Shown piece by piece: positions 18,603 to 27,710 of a stretch of 64,000 bases of DNA. The stretch spans positions 124,001 through 188,000 of the forward strand of contig CAZXYZ010000001.1 of NCBI GenBank assembly GCA_964645045.1. The letters run 5' to 3'. The notes under the pieces were generated by a model. That model was not told where the DNA came from, searched no databases, and saw only the letters and a program-made list of their open reading frames with translations. How positions within the stretch are numbered: the first letter of the stretch is position 1; every line of letters begins with the position of its first letter. Position numbers and translations under genes: made by a program. This DNA is from Anammoximicrobium sp964645045. GTDB lineage: Bacteria; Planctomycetota; Planctomycetia; Pirellulales; Pirellulaceae.

Positions 18603-18752
18603 GGCGAGCGGTGAGGCGTTAGCCCATCGGTGCATTGTCTCGGAGACCACTCTTTCGTTCGTCTGCTGATTTCACGGAAGGTGATATTGCGAACTCCTCG
18701 CGCAAATGTCGGGCATGTGGAAAACCGGCGGGCTTACGCCGGCCGCTCGCCT
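18603..18752. repeat. 150-bp MITE-like element, copy 1
   Basis: The outer ends are imperfect terminal inverted repeats of about 28 bp: GGCGAGCGGTGAGGCGTTAG on the left against the complement of CTTACGCCGGCCGCTCGCC on the right. The middle contains CTGCTGATTTCACGGAAGGTG, shared with copies near 34803 and 45411. It sits between two convergent genes. Confidence 0.85.
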
Positions 18753-18803
18753 CTCGGTGTGCATCTACGGGGTGGACTCGCCACTCCGTGACGCGATTCC
18801 GGC

Positions 18804-20882
18804 TTACTTTCCCGTCCGCAGTAGCTGCCACAACGTGTGCAGGCGGCCGACGCGTTCGCGCGGCAAGGTGCCGCTGGAGTAGGCCGCACAGCAGTATAGT
18901 TCCGCCAGTTGGATCGCCTCCTGCCCCAAGGGCGTCTCGCAGTCGGTCAAACAACCAGCAAATTCGTGTGGTGTCTGCTCGGGGCCTCGCTGGCAGCCGT
19001 GCTCGCGGCCCCAGGCTTCCAGGGCCTGAAAGCTGTACGCCACCAGTTCGCGCGGCGACCACCGCTGGGCGTCACCCGTGGTGAATGGATCTGGGAAATC
19101 GGCAAACGGACGCGGTGGTGGCGCGGCGGCCGTCACCGCTTCTTCCCCTGTCGGCTCGGCTCGGCGAACGCCAAACAAGTTGTCCCAGAACGCTCGGATT
19201 GCCTCCCAAAAGTTCCGCAACGCTTCCAGCACCTGCTCTCGATTCCGCCACAACAGGTAGGCGACGATCGCGAGGAAGATCAGGTTGTACAGCCACTTGA
19301 GTCCGTAGGGGATCAACCCCAGCATACTGTTCAGTATTTCCGACGGACTGGGCATCCAAGACGAAGGCTCGGAGGGAGCCTCGCTGGGATCGACTTCCGA
19401 CTCGAAGGGATTGTCGTCGGACCCGGGCTTCGGTGGTTCCGCGCCGTTCGGCGAATCACTCGGCTTCTGGTCTGACGACGATTCGGAACCCGTCTTCTCG
19501 CCGGGGGGCTTGGACTTCCCGGCCTGAGATTGCGATTCCCGGGTATCCGATTGGTTTTGGCCCTGTCGTTCGCCCTCTGCCGACGAAGACGGCTTGCCCG
19601 ATCCGGATTGGTCTTGTTGCGAGCCGTCGGCCGGACGTTCGCCTCGGTCTTCTCCTGCGTTCTGGTCTTTCGAGCCCTGCTTTTCGCTTCCCTGCGACCC
19701 GGAAGGCTGCTTTCCGGATTTTCCTTCGCCCGCCGCCGGCCCGCCGGATGACTTGCCCTCGCCACCCTGGCCGCCGGGCTTTTTGCCGCCCGGCTGATTC
19801 CCATCGCCCTGTTGCCCGCCTGGCGATTTCCCCTGTCCCTCGCCCGCCTGCGGTTTTCCTTCGCCGCTGCGTCCCTCCGATTTTGTACCACCGGGACGTC
19901 CTTCCTGCTCCTTGTTGGCGGGCGCGGCCGATTGCCCCTGTTGCTGCTTGTCCTGGGCTCCTTCGTTGCCCCAGCCTTGCCGCGACGCCTGGAGGTCGGT
20001 GGGCGAACTGACCTGGAGCTGGACTTGAGTGATCGAGTATTCCGCGTTGGGCCGAGGCAGGAGCCAACACACGAACAGCAGGGCCGCAATCATCAGGCTG
20101 CCGACCGTCAACCAGATGCTGGCCATTTCCAGCGGCATCTCCAGTCGTCGCTGGCGCAGATACCGCCGCAATCCCAGGAAGCTGGTCGTCATCAGCAGGC
20201 CCAAGCCGCTGGCCGTATAAATGCACAGCAGTTTGAACGCGTAGCGGCGTGCCTCCAGATTCTCGGCCGGGATAAATCGCTGCCCGATCCCAAACAGGGG
20301 AAGCGCAGCCAACGAAAAATAGATCACCCAGACGCCGGGAGCGTGGGGCCGTTTGCGGTGTGCGACGAAACGAGCCCAGAGGGTCTTCGGCGCAGGCGGT
20401 GGCGTGCGCGACGTGGTGGATTCAAGATCCTGCGTGGCGAGCGACGGACTCGATACACCCGGATCCTGCGATCCGTCCAGGCCGACGGTTTGCAACAGCC
20501 CCTCGCCGGATGCGTCCTCCTGGTCGTCGATCACCGTGCAGTCCCAAGTCAACTTGTCGGCGCACCACAGAATGATGCTGAGCATGACGACGTTGAACAA
20601 CAGCGTCGAAGAAGCGAATTTGCCGAGGACCAGCAACATGGCCAGCCCGAGGGCAATCGCGTACATCATCGCGTATTCCCGCCCTTCCTCGATCGCGATG
20701 CGGGCGATCAGCACGGCGGCAAATACAAACAAGCCGAATATGTAACTCACGCGTCCCGGATGGCCGCCGTGATAGAACACGGCAATCAGGAAATAGACGA
20801 GACTCCCGACCAACGCCATAATCAGCGCCGGGCTGATGGCGATCACCAGGTAGTCGGTCAGTGTCTTTCGCAGGCGAGCCAT
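18804..20882 (-). CDS. DUF4129 domain-containing membrane protein with low-complexity linker
   Basis: 692 residues. Four to five hydrophobic segments lie in the N-terminal part (about residues 12-32, 45-60, 75-105, 185-200, 225-245 and 260-278). Residues about 300-490 are an extreme low-complexity stretch of G, Q, S, K, E and P. A membrane segment (WLYNLIFLAIVAYLLW) precedes the C-terminal DUF4129 domain, marked by WSPRELVAYSFQALEAWGRE and TPHEFAG. DUF4129 often accompanies MoxR/VWA systems and transglutaminase-like proteins. The flavoprotein gene upstream ends 3 nt before this start, so the two are probably one operon. The linker is predicted disordered and extracytoplasmic. Confidence 0.85.
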   Translation of the reverse strand: MARLRKTLTDYLVIAISPALIMALVGSLVYFLIAVFYHGGHPGRVSYIFGLFVFAAVLIARIAIEEGREYAMMYAIALGLAMLLVLGKFASSTLLFNVVMLSIILWCADKLTWDCTVIDDQEDASGEGLLQTVGLDGSQDPGVSSPSLATQDLESTTSRTPPPAPKTLWARFVAHRKRPHAPGVWVIYFSLAALPLFGIGQRFIPAENLEARRYAFKLLCIYTASGLGLLMTTSFLGLRRYLRQRRLEMPLEMASIWLTVGSLMIAALLFVCWLLPRPNAEYSITQVQLQVSSPTDLQASRQGWGNEGAQDKQQQGQSAAPANKEQEGRPGGTKSEGRSGEGKPQAGEGQGKSPGGQQGDGNQPGGKKPGGQGGEGKSSGGPAAGEGKSGKQPSGSQGSEKQGSKDQNAGEDRGERPADGSQQDQSGSGKPSSSAEGERQGQNQSDTRESQSQAGKSKPPGEKTGSESSSDQKPSDSPNGAEPPKPGSDDNPFESEVDPSEAPSEPSSWMPSPSEILNSMLGLIPYGLKWLYNLIFLAIVAYLLWRNREQVLEALRNFWEAIRAFWDNLFGVRRAEPTGEEAVTAAAPPPRPFADFPDPFTTGDAQRWSPRELVAYSFQALEAWGREHGCQRGPEQTPHEFAGCLTDCETPLGQEAIQLAELYCCAAYSSGTLPRERVGRLHTLWQLLRTGK

Positions 20883-20885
20883 AGG

Positions 20886-21461
20886 TCAAGCGTGGAGTTT
20901 GCCCAACAAGAATGCCATATTGTGCGCCAGTTTCTTAATCGTCTGCACGCCTTCCGCGTCGTTCGCTGCTTCACCTTTCTCGCGGCCGAAGGCGATGTTC
21001 CAGTAGGTCGAACCGGGGATGATCATCTCGTTGATCAAAAAGAAGTAGTTCAACTGGGCGAAGGTAAAATTCTGGCCGGCCCGCCGCGCAACGGCGATGG
21101 CGGCCCCGACCTTGCGCCGCAAAAACCGCCCATTGCGCAATGACACCAAGCCCACGCGGTCCAGCAAGGCCATGGTTTCCGGCGTCGCCGAACCGAAGTA
21201 AACCGGCGACCCGACCAAAATGCCGTCTGCCTCCATGAACCGTTCGATCATCCCCTCGAAGCCCTCGTCTCCCAGCGTACACATCGGCCGCTCGACGTGC
21301 GAGCAATCCCCGCACGCCGTGCATGGCAGAATCTGGCGACCGGCCAGGGACACGAACTCGGTCTCGATTCCTTCCGCCTGTAATTCCTGCAGCGCCGTCT
21401 GCACCAGCAGTTCCGTATTTCCCCCCGTGCGCGGACTTCCTGAGATGCCCAAGACCTTCAT
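20886..21461 (-). CDS. Iron-sulfur flavoprotein / NADPH-dependent FMN reductase family
   Basis: 191 residues. The N-terminus VLGISGSPRTGGNTELLV is the flavodoxin-like FMN phosphate loop. CTACGDCSHVERPMC at residues about 48-62 has the C-x2-C-x2-C-x7-C spacing of iron-sulfur flavoproteins, which bind a 4Fe-4S cluster. GILVGSPVYFGSATP is the second FMN-contact loop. Expected role: cytosolic electron transfer or reduction of small molecules. It lies immediately upstream of the DUF4129 gene, and the palindromic element at 21493-21587 lies just upstream of its start. Confidence 0.9.
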   Translation of the reverse strand: MKVLGISGSPRTGGNTELLVQTALQELQAEGIETEFVSLAGRQILPCTACGDCSHVERPMCTLGDEGFEGMIERFMEADGILVGSPVYFGSATPETMALLDRVGLVSLRNGRFLRRKVGAAIAVARRAGQNFTFAQLNYFFLINEMIIPGSTYWNIAFGREKGEAANDAEGVQTIKKLAHNMAFLLGKLHA

Positions 21462-21492
21462 AACGAACTCCCGTGTTCACGTGGTTGGGAGA

Positions 21493-21587
21493 GGGCTCAG
21501 ACGTACAGAATTCAATTTTGCCGGGCAATCCGTTTTCCACTTGGGAAGTCCGTAGCCGGCAAAATTGAATTCTGTACGTCTGAGCCC
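21493..21587. repeat. Palindromic element, copy 2 (32-bp perfect inverted arms)
   Basis: Arms 21493-21524 and 21556-21587 are perfect 32-bp inverted repeats around a 31-nt spacer. The outer 22 bp are identical to copy 1 at 5037-5132, while the inner arm bases and spacer differ between copies. Pairing is kept in both copies although the sequences differ. Confidence 0.92.
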
Positions 21588-21630
21588 ACGATGCGTGCTT
21601 CCCACTGCCTAACGCCCTCGGCTCTTCATC

Positions 21631-24615
21631 TTACCAATCCGCCCGTCCGCCGTCGAACTGGTACCAGCTAATCGTCAGCCAGTCCGCGCCTTGGTTGTCC
21701 AACGTCAACCGATGGCGGCCGGCGGGGACGGGCAACTCGACAACTTGATCATATTCCGCGGCACTGCCGTCGTTTTGTTGATCTCGATCGGGTAGTCCGA
21801 TCGTTTTCTGCAACTGGTCATCGACGCTCCAAACCAGCTGCGCTCCGGCGCTGGCCACAGCGCGGACCTTGACCAACAGGCGACCCGGTTCAACGGCATG
21901 CACGAGGAACGTCGGTGGATTGCGCAGATGCTCGTGCAACCGGCCTTGCAGAAATCCGTTCAGCTGTTCGTCGCCGACAATCGTTCCGTCGGCCTGGACC
22001 GGGAATTCGCTGCGCGCCGAGCGAGACCACTGCGGCACAGGAACGACTCGCACCGGATCTTCCAAGCGACTCAAATCCAGCGGCGGCGTCTGACCGTTCC
22101 AACTCAGAATCACCATCGCCGACGCCTCCAAACGTGGCAGCGTGATTTCCATCCCGTCTTCGACCGCATGGCAATTCAGCGACAGTTCGCCGTCCCAATC
22201 CGGCGAGACGGCCGTCGCCGATTCCGGCAATCGGGCGACCTTAGGCACGCGGATCTTGACGTCCGTTTGGGTTTCCAGTTGCCGCGAGTCATGGTCGGCA
22301 TGGACTCCCACTCGCCGATTGATGGCCTGCACGATCAGCCGCGGAGGCTGATCGCTCCACCAAGCCGCCAGGCTCATATCGCCGGCGCTCGCGGCGAGCG
22401 ATTCCGAACCAACATAGTGGCTGGCCAGCAGCAGTTCGCGATGTCGCTGATAGAACGCAGTCAGCCGTTGAATGACTGCCAAGCTGCCGTCATGCTCCGC
22501 ATTGCAGCCGAAGGGTCCCAGCACCGGGAAAGCGAAGAACCCGCCGGCGGCATAGATCTCCGCGCCTCGAGTCCGCATCCACAGCTCGCGTTCCGACGGC
22601 CGCACGGCCAGCCACGGAAAGGGCGGATCGCCGAAACCCCAGTCGTGAAACAGGACCACCGGCACCGGCTTGCCCGCAACCTGTTGGCCGCGCCGTACGA
22701 TCGATCGCCACACGGGCAACTGGTTTTCGGACAAGTCGACGTGCCCGTCGTGCGTGCGCCACTGGCCCCATACGCCCAGCACTTGCAGGTCGACATCGGG
22801 GGCCATCCCATTGGCGCTGATCAGAATTCTACGTCCTTTTGAGCGTCCATACGCACGGATCCGCTGCGTGATGTCCTTCCAAGCGGCCTCGTCGCGCCAA
22901 TCGCGAAACGCCAGCCACAGGGGGGCCAATGGATTGATGCCTGCGGTCGGATTCTGCACCCAGCCTTTGGACTTCAGAAAACCGCGATAGTCGAAAGTGC
23001 GGATCATCCCGTCGGGGCAGATTTGCGGATCGGTCAGTTCAATCCCGTGGATGCTCGTCCAGCGTGGATCGTCGGCCTGCCAGCCCTGCGTCTGCGCGCA
23101 CGCGGTGGCCAGATAGCGGCGGAAATCGGCCAGCGAGTGGTCGTCGTAACCTTCGAGGCCGCCCAGCGCCGCCGTGTGTTCGTCCATGAACAGGTAATCC
23201 ACGCCCGCGTCGATCTGCTGGCGGCACCAGCCCAACAGGTAGTCGCGGTAGGCGGGGCTGGACAGCGAGCCGTGGCGAATCCCCGGGGTCTCCCAGGCGT
23301 CCACCAGCTGCCCCTCCGGCCCGCGCGTCGCCATGTCCAGCAACTGCAGTTGCGTGATGCCGTTCTCGTCGTCGTACAGGGCGCTGCACGTGATCCCGCC
23401 GCCGAACATCCCGCCCAACTGACGGACTTGCGGCGGGATCTGCACCCACTGGGAAACCGGCGGTGCTTCACGCCACTTGAACCAGCCGCGGATCAAGAGG
23501 TCCGAGCCGACTTTGCGCGCCGCACGCAAGGCGTCCTCCGACGCTGTCGTTTCGTTGATCGTAAAGATGACTGCCTGGTTGATGTCTTCCACGGGCTTCG
23601 TCCGGCGCAGGTCCTGCGGAAAGTCGGGCAGTTCCGCCAGCCAATTGGCTGGGACCGGCGGAGCGACGCCCTGGAATCCCGCCGCTCGCTGTGCCCCTTC
23701 ACGGGCCAACGCGGCTACCTGTTCTGCCATCGCTTCCGCGTGTCCCGGCGCCAATGGGGCCAGGTACGCCCACAAGGGCTCGACCGCCGCGTCCACAGGG
23801 GCGTAGCCGCTGTACAGCAAGACCGATTCCGCCTGATGCCGTTGGACGAACATCTTGGCCTGCCGCCAGCGTTTGGCATAGTCGATGTACACGACGGCCA
23901 AGCTTGCCGATCGTACGCCGGTCACTGGGTGACCGGACTTCGCGTCACGGAGTGACCCGGCTACGTGGATCGCATCGCCGGACTGGATAATCAACGCCGG
24001 TCGTTGGGCATCGAGTGCGGCGACCGTGTCGCCTCGTTGCTCCCACGGCGAAATGCCGGCGTAGGCCGGACATGGGTCAAGCGCCGCGATGCGGCCCGCG
24101 TGACTGCGGCCTTCGGCATCCCAGAATTGGTATTCCGTCCAGCGTTGCGGGTCCAAGGCCAGCCGCGGGGGCGACCACAGCCAGCCGGAGCGGACGGCGG
24201 GCGGCGGCCCGATCAGACGCGAGCCTAGCAGCAGGCCGCGATCCGTACAGCAGCAATGAAGTTCCAGCGCCAGCCCGCGCCGCGCGTCCAGGACTACCTG
24301 CTGGCCCACAACCACCGTGTCGGCGTCTGGCCGCAACGCCCAAGTTGCCCGTCGGCCGCTGGCCGGGTACTCGCGGTCGGCGAACATTCCGAGCGTCGTC
24401 CCGGTGGAGCTCGCTGCGACCGGCTGCCACCGCCCACCAGCATCCTGAATGTCCAGGTCGAACCCCGCCGACTCGGGAACAAATCTCGCTCGATATCCCT
24501 CCCCGGCGATCATTACCGTGCCGTCGTGAACTTCGACGCGAGGCGCCGCCAATGACGAGGAAATCCACGCGAGTGCGATCATTCCACATATCGAGGCGAC
24601 AGACAACCCTCGCAT
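21631..24615 (-). CDS. Secreted large protein, putative glycoside hydrolase-like
   Basis: 994 residues from ATG 24615, where the signal peptide begins (MRGLSVASICGMIALAWISS); an in-frame ATG at 24660 is less likely. The N-terminal about 300 residues are beta-rich and look like a galactose-mutarotase-type sandwich. The middle (about 340-700) reads like a TIM barrel, with IRGWFKWREAPP, GGITCSALYDDENG, GVDYLFMDEHTAALGG (an acidic DEH cluster) and RRILISANGMAPD. The C-terminus is again beta-rich and may bind carbohydrate. I cannot assign a CAZy family. Likely secreted and acting on a polysaccharide, by inference from the fold pattern alone. Confidence 0.65.
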   Translation of the reverse strand: MRGLSVASICGMIALAWISSSLAAPRVEVHDGTVMIAGEGYRARFVPESAGFDLDIQDAGGRWQPVAASSTGTTLGMFADREYPASGRRATWALRPDADTVVVGQQVVLDARRGLALELHCCCTDRGLLLGSRLIGPPPAVRSGWLWSPPRLALDPQRWTEYQFWDAEGRSHAGRIAALDPCPAYAGISPWEQRGDTVAALDAQRPALIIQSGDAIHVAGSLRDAKSGHPVTGVRSASLAVVYIDYAKRWRQAKMFVQRHQAESVLLYSGYAPVDAAVEPLWAYLAPLAPGHAEAMAEQVAALAREGAQRAAGFQGVAPPVPANWLAELPDFPQDLRRTKPVEDINQAVIFTINETTASEDALRAARKVGSDLLIRGWFKWREAPPVSQWVQIPPQVRQLGGMFGGGITCSALYDDENGITQLQLLDMATRGPEGQLVDAWETPGIRHGSLSSPAYRDYLLGWCRQQIDAGVDYLFMDEHTAALGGLEGYDDHSLADFRRYLATACAQTQGWQADDPRWTSIHGIELTDPQICPDGMIRTFDYRGFLKSKGWVQNPTAGINPLAPLWLAFRDWRDEAAWKDITQRIRAYGRSKGRRILISANGMAPDVDLQVLGVWGQWRTHDGHVDLSENQLPVWRSIVRRGQQVAGKPVPVVLFHDWGFGDPPFPWLAVRPSERELWMRTRGAEIYAAGGFFAFPVLGPFGCNAEHDGSLAVIQRLTAFYQRHRELLLASHYVGSESLAASAGDMSLAAWWSDQPPRLIVQAINRRVGVHADHDSRQLETQTDVKIRVPKVARLPESATAVSPDWDGELSLNCHAVEDGMEITLPRLEASAMVILSWNGQTPPLDLSRLEDPVRVVPVPQWSRSARSEFPVQADGTIVGDEQLNGFLQGRLHEHLRNPPTFLVHAVEPGRLLVKVRAVASAGAQLVWSVDDQLQKTIGLPDRDQQNDGSAAEYDQVVELPVPAGRHRLTLDNQGADWLTISWYQFDGGRADW

Positions 24616-24697
24616 GATCGACGCTCCCCAGCGGTTGAATGATGAATCGGACCATGCCAAGCTGGCGTACGCGATGTGAGGGAGCTTCGTCCGGAGA

Positions 24698-25441
24698 TCA
24701 GGTCGCGTCCCGGCGGCGCAGTTCTTCGCGCAGGCGTGCCACTTCGGCTTCCGCCGCCTGCCGCGCAGCCGCCTCCGCCTGCCGCACTCGCTCGGCCTCC
24801 GTCCTGGCTCGCTCGGCTTCCGTCCTGCCTCGCTCGGCGGCCAACCGTTCCGCCTCTGCCGCTCGGCGTGCTTCTCTTTCGGTCAGCAGCCGCGCGCCGG
24901 TATCGATGCGGTACAGCATCAGCTGTCCCTTTTCGGCCTGCAGCCGCAGCCCCAGTTCCTTGCTCACCAGTCTTCCGCGCGCATCGGCGGCGATCCGCAG
25001 GTACCTGTCGCCGTCCAGCCGATAGCCTTGCAGCGGCGGATCCAAGTAGTCCTGCGTGGGATCGAACAGGAAGTACTCTTTTACACCCAAGCGGCAGTAC
25101 AGCTTGGGCTTGGTGATCGTGTCCGTCTTCTTCGTCTTGCGGGACGTCACTTCCACGATCACGTCGGGCGTCTGACGCTCGACCCACAGCTTGTAGACCC
25201 GCCGCTGCTGTTGTTCGAGCCCCTTGACCACAAAGACATCCGGGACGACGAACCGCTTCGGATTGCCTTGCTTGTAATAAACGAGCAAATTCCCCGACAC
25301 GTAGACGCACTGGTCCTCGTAAAACCGCCGCAACAGCTCGATCTCCCGGACCATTTCGTCCCGATGTAGATCTGTCTCGCCCATGGGCTTTCCGTCCGTT
25401 TCCGGATAGTCGACCGACGTTACTTGGATGACCGACGACAT
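24698..25441 (-). CDS. Uma2 family endonuclease-like protein (DUF820)
   Basis: 247 residues from ATG 25441. The DUF820/Uma2 core is seen at about residues 30-175: VYVSGNLLVYY, VVPDVFVVKG (the PD of the PD-(D/E)XK fold), PDVIVEVTSRKTKKTD (the E-x-K half of the active site), and GVKEYFLFDP. The last about 60 residues are a continuous A/E/R-rich coiled coil with AERARTEAER-type heptads. These proteins are expanded in cyanobacteria and planctomycetes, and their biological role is not established. It stands alone between a secreted hydrolase-like gene and an amidohydrolase gene. Confidence 0.92.
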   Translation of the reverse strand: MSSVIQVTSVDYPETDGKPMGETDLHRDEMVREIELLRRFYEDQCVYVSGNLLVYYKQGNPKRFVVPDVFVVKGLEQQQRRVYKLWVERQTPDVIVEVTSRKTKKTDTITKPKLYCRLGVKEYFLFDPTQDYLDPPLQGYRLDGDRYLRIAADARGRLVSKELGLRLQAEKGQLMLYRIDTGARLLTEREARRAAEAERLAAERGRTEAERARTEAERVRQAEAAARQAAEAEVARLREELRRRDAT

Positions 25442-25482
25442 GCCTCCCACCTCGGCTGCGAATTAGGCCTGTGGATTCCTGA

Positions 25483-26748
25483 CTACCCATCATACTCCGT
25501 AACACCGAGGCCGCAAAGATCGGCTGGGGCACCCAGGCGACGGCTCACGGCCCCCGCCGAGTCGAACACGAGTTCATGCGGATCGCGGGCGTCGCCGTCC
25601 GGCAGCGGAATGATCGTCAGCCAGGCTGCTTTGCCTGGGGCCAACGAGCCGTAGTTCTGCTCGACGCCCAGCGCGGTGGCGCCCGCGAGCGTTCCCATCC
25701 GCAAGACGTCGGCCGGCGCCACCGTATCCCCAAAATGCTGGCGGAGATAACGCAATTCTTCCCACAGGTCGAGATCCGGATTCGAAGCCCGCGAATCCGT
25801 GCCAACAGCGACGTTTACACCGGCAGCCAACAGCGTTGTCAGCGGATACGGGTCGTGCCCGAAATACGCGTGGGTCCGCGGACAGTAGACCAGCGACATC
25901 CGCGCGGCCCGCGCGGCGAGGAAGGTGATTTCCTCGGAACCTAAATAATTCCCGTGGATCACCAGGGCGCGATGGGCTTGAGCCAGCACGCGCAGGAAGT
26001 CCAGCGGCCGGGTTCCGCGCGGGATGACATCGGGATGCCAGGCGTCAAACGCCTGCAGGAGAGGCACGAACGGACCCGTGCCGGATTGCAGCAGTTCCAA
26101 CTCTTCGCGGGTTTCCGCCAAGTGGAGCGCAACCGGCGCTTGATACTGCCGGCTCAGCGGGCAGGTTCTTGCGAGCAGTTCCAGGCTGATCGTGTACGAC
26201 GCGTGGGGGGCAAGGCCGGCTCGCCATTTCGATGGTGAGGCTGGATGGGCCAGATGCGCTGCGGCACTGGCCAGCAAGGGTTCGACGCGCTGCGGCGCCA
26301 ACCCCAACAACTCCAGGAACACCGTCGTGTCCACAGGACTGGCCTGAAACGCCGCCTCCGGCCAGCCGGGCGACGCAATTTCGCCCACCGCGGCCGTGCC
26401 GGTCCGAGCCACTTCTTGCAGCCCCCGTTCGGCGGCCCGATATCGTCGCTCGACCGAATCGGTTTCTGCCAGTTGCTGGCGGCGCCAAGTCACGACCGCA
26501 CCCAGCCAGTCGGTAAACGGCATGCCGGGCCGCCCCAGGGGGGAAGCCAAGTCGCTGAATTCCAAGTGCGCGTGCGCATTGATCAATCCCGGCAATACCG
26601 CGACATTGCCCAAGTCGCGCGGCACATTGCCGGAGACATTTTCTCCCACCGCGACAATCCGATCGTCAGCCACCGCCAACACGCCGTCGGGAATCGGCGG
26701 ACCGTCGATCGGAAACAGATAACGAGCTTTCAAGGCGTAGGCACTCAT
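25483..26748 (-). CDS. Amidohydrolase family protein (SsnA/deaminase-like)
   Basis: 421 residues from ATG 26748, with AAGGA about 6 nt upstream. Metal-dependent amidohydrolase motifs are present: PGLINAHAHLEF (HxH on strand 1), APHASYT, APVALHLAETREE (third His), ALVIHGNYL (fourth His) and VAVGTDSRASN (catalytic Asp). The arrangement is closest to the S-adenosylhomocysteine/5'-methylthioadenosine deaminase and SsnA subgroup, so a cytosolic aminohydrolase is likely. The substrate cannot be fixed from sequence. It is the last gene of a run with nadD and a 93-aa protein (10 nt gap). Confidence 0.88.
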   Translation of the reverse strand: MSAYALKARYLFPIDGPPIPDGVLAVADDRIVAVGENVSGNVPRDLGNVAVLPGLINAHAHLEFSDLASPLGRPGMPFTDWLGAVVTWRRQQLAETDSVERRYRAAERGLQEVARTGTAAVGEIASPGWPEAAFQASPVDTTVFLELLGLAPQRVEPLLASAAAHLAHPASPSKWRAGLAPHASYTISLELLARTCPLSRQYQAPVALHLAETREELELLQSGTGPFVPLLQAFDAWHPDVIPRGTRPLDFLRVLAQAHRALVIHGNYLGSEEITFLAARAARMSLVYCPRTHAYFGHDPYPLTTLLAAGVNVAVGTDSRASNPDLDLWEELRYLRQHFGDTVAPADVLRMGTLAGATALGVEQNYGSLAPGKAAWLTIIPLPDGDARDPHELVFDSAGAVSRRLGAPADLCGLGVTEYDG

Positions 26749-26758
26749 GTGGATTTCC

Positions 26759-27040
26759 TTATCCTTCAGCCCTCTCCCCGCGGTACCACACGCGGACGAT
26801 TTGATGCCAAAAGCTGGGCGAATCCCCGCTGATTCCCAACGACCCGTCCGTGGAACCCTCCTCAAAGCGGCTCCAGATATTCGGCAATACGACGGTTTCG
26901 ATGTTGATCACCTCGACGTGCTGCTGCTCGATCCACTGGTTGGCCGCCGCCACCGCCTCGGCGAATGTCTCGTACTCGCCCACCTTGAAGAACGCCGGAG
27001 CCGACAGCATGCGGGGCACGAAGTCGCGAAATTGGATCAT
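26759..27040 (-). CDS. Small conserved planctomycete protein, unknown function
   Basis: 93 residues. It begins MIQFRDFVPRMLSAP and contains the segments ETFAEAVAAANQWI, EVINIETVVLPNI and DSPSFWHQIVRVWY. Its start overlaps the nadD stop in an ATGA-type 4-nt overlap, and the amidohydrolase start follows 10 nt after its stop, so it is probably translated as part of that operon. Composition suggests a small cytosolic alpha/beta protein. I do not recognise a named domain. Confidence 0.75.
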   Translation of the reverse strand: MIQFRDFVPRMLSAPAFFKVGEYETFAEAVAAANQWIEQQHVEVINIETVVLPNIWSRFEEGSTDGSLGISGDSPSFWHQIVRVWYRGERAEG

Positions 27041-27660
27041 GCCGGATTTCCCTCGTCACGGTAGAGACCTTGTGTCTGGATGTACTTCTCGACCGCTCGC
27101 GGCGTCTGGTAGCGGATGCTGCGGCCGGCAGCGACCGCCTGACGGATCGCCGTGCTGCTGAATTCGACCAGCGGCATTTGCACTTGATGACGCCGGATCT
27201 CCTGCAGCCGCGAGGCCGCGACCATGTCGGCCAGCACCCCAAAATCCGGTTCCGGCGTGTCGCGGCGACGGACGACCACCGGCACGGCTAGTTCGCAGAT
27301 GCGACCCGCCTCGCGCCAGCCCGGCAGATCGCGCAACGAATCGGCGCCCATCAGAAAAAAAAATCCGTCTTGCGGCTGCTGTTCCCGCAACGCGGTCAAG
27401 GTGTCGACGGTGTAGGTGACCCCGCCGCGGGCGATTTCCAGTTCCGAGATCACGAAAGCCTCGTGGCCGGCAATCGCCAAACGGAGCATCTCCACGCGCC
27501 GCTCCGCCGGCGTCAACCGCCAGGCCTGTTTGTGCGGCGGAATCGACGCCGGCAGGAACCGCACCTGGTCAAGCCGGCATTGCTCGCGGCACGTTTCCGC
27601 CAGCAGCAGGTGGCCGTAATGCACGGGATCGAAAGTTCCGCCAAAGATGCCCACACGCAT
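27037..27660 (-). CDS. nadD: Nicotinate-nucleotide adenylyltransferase
   Basis: 207 residues from ATG 27660. The nucleotidyl transferase signature GIFGGTFDPVHYGHLL is at the N-terminus (HxGH-type), FLMGADSLRDLPGWREA marks the NaMN-binding region, and EFSSTAIRQAVAAG is the C-terminal SSTxIR motif. It converts nicotinate mononucleotide and ATP to deamido-NAD, the common step of de novo and salvage NAD synthesis in the cytosol. It overlaps the downstream 93-aa gene by 4 nt. The divergent priA gene starts about 50 nt away, so the two promoters share this gap. Confidence 0.97.
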   Translation of the reverse strand: MRVGIFGGTFDPVHYGHLLLAETCREQCRLDQVRFLPASIPPHKQAWRLTPAERRVEMLRLAIAGHEAFVISELEIARGGVTYTVDTLTALREQQPQDGFFFLMGADSLRDLPGWREAGRICELAVPVVVRRRDTPEPDFGVLADMVAASRLQEIRRHQVQMPLVEFSSTAIRQAVAAGRSIRYQTPRAVEKYIQTQGLYRDEGNPA

Positions 27661-27710
27661 AGCTCGTCTGCCCTTGGGTTGTGTTGTCTGGTATCGTAAC
27701 AGGAGCGGAC

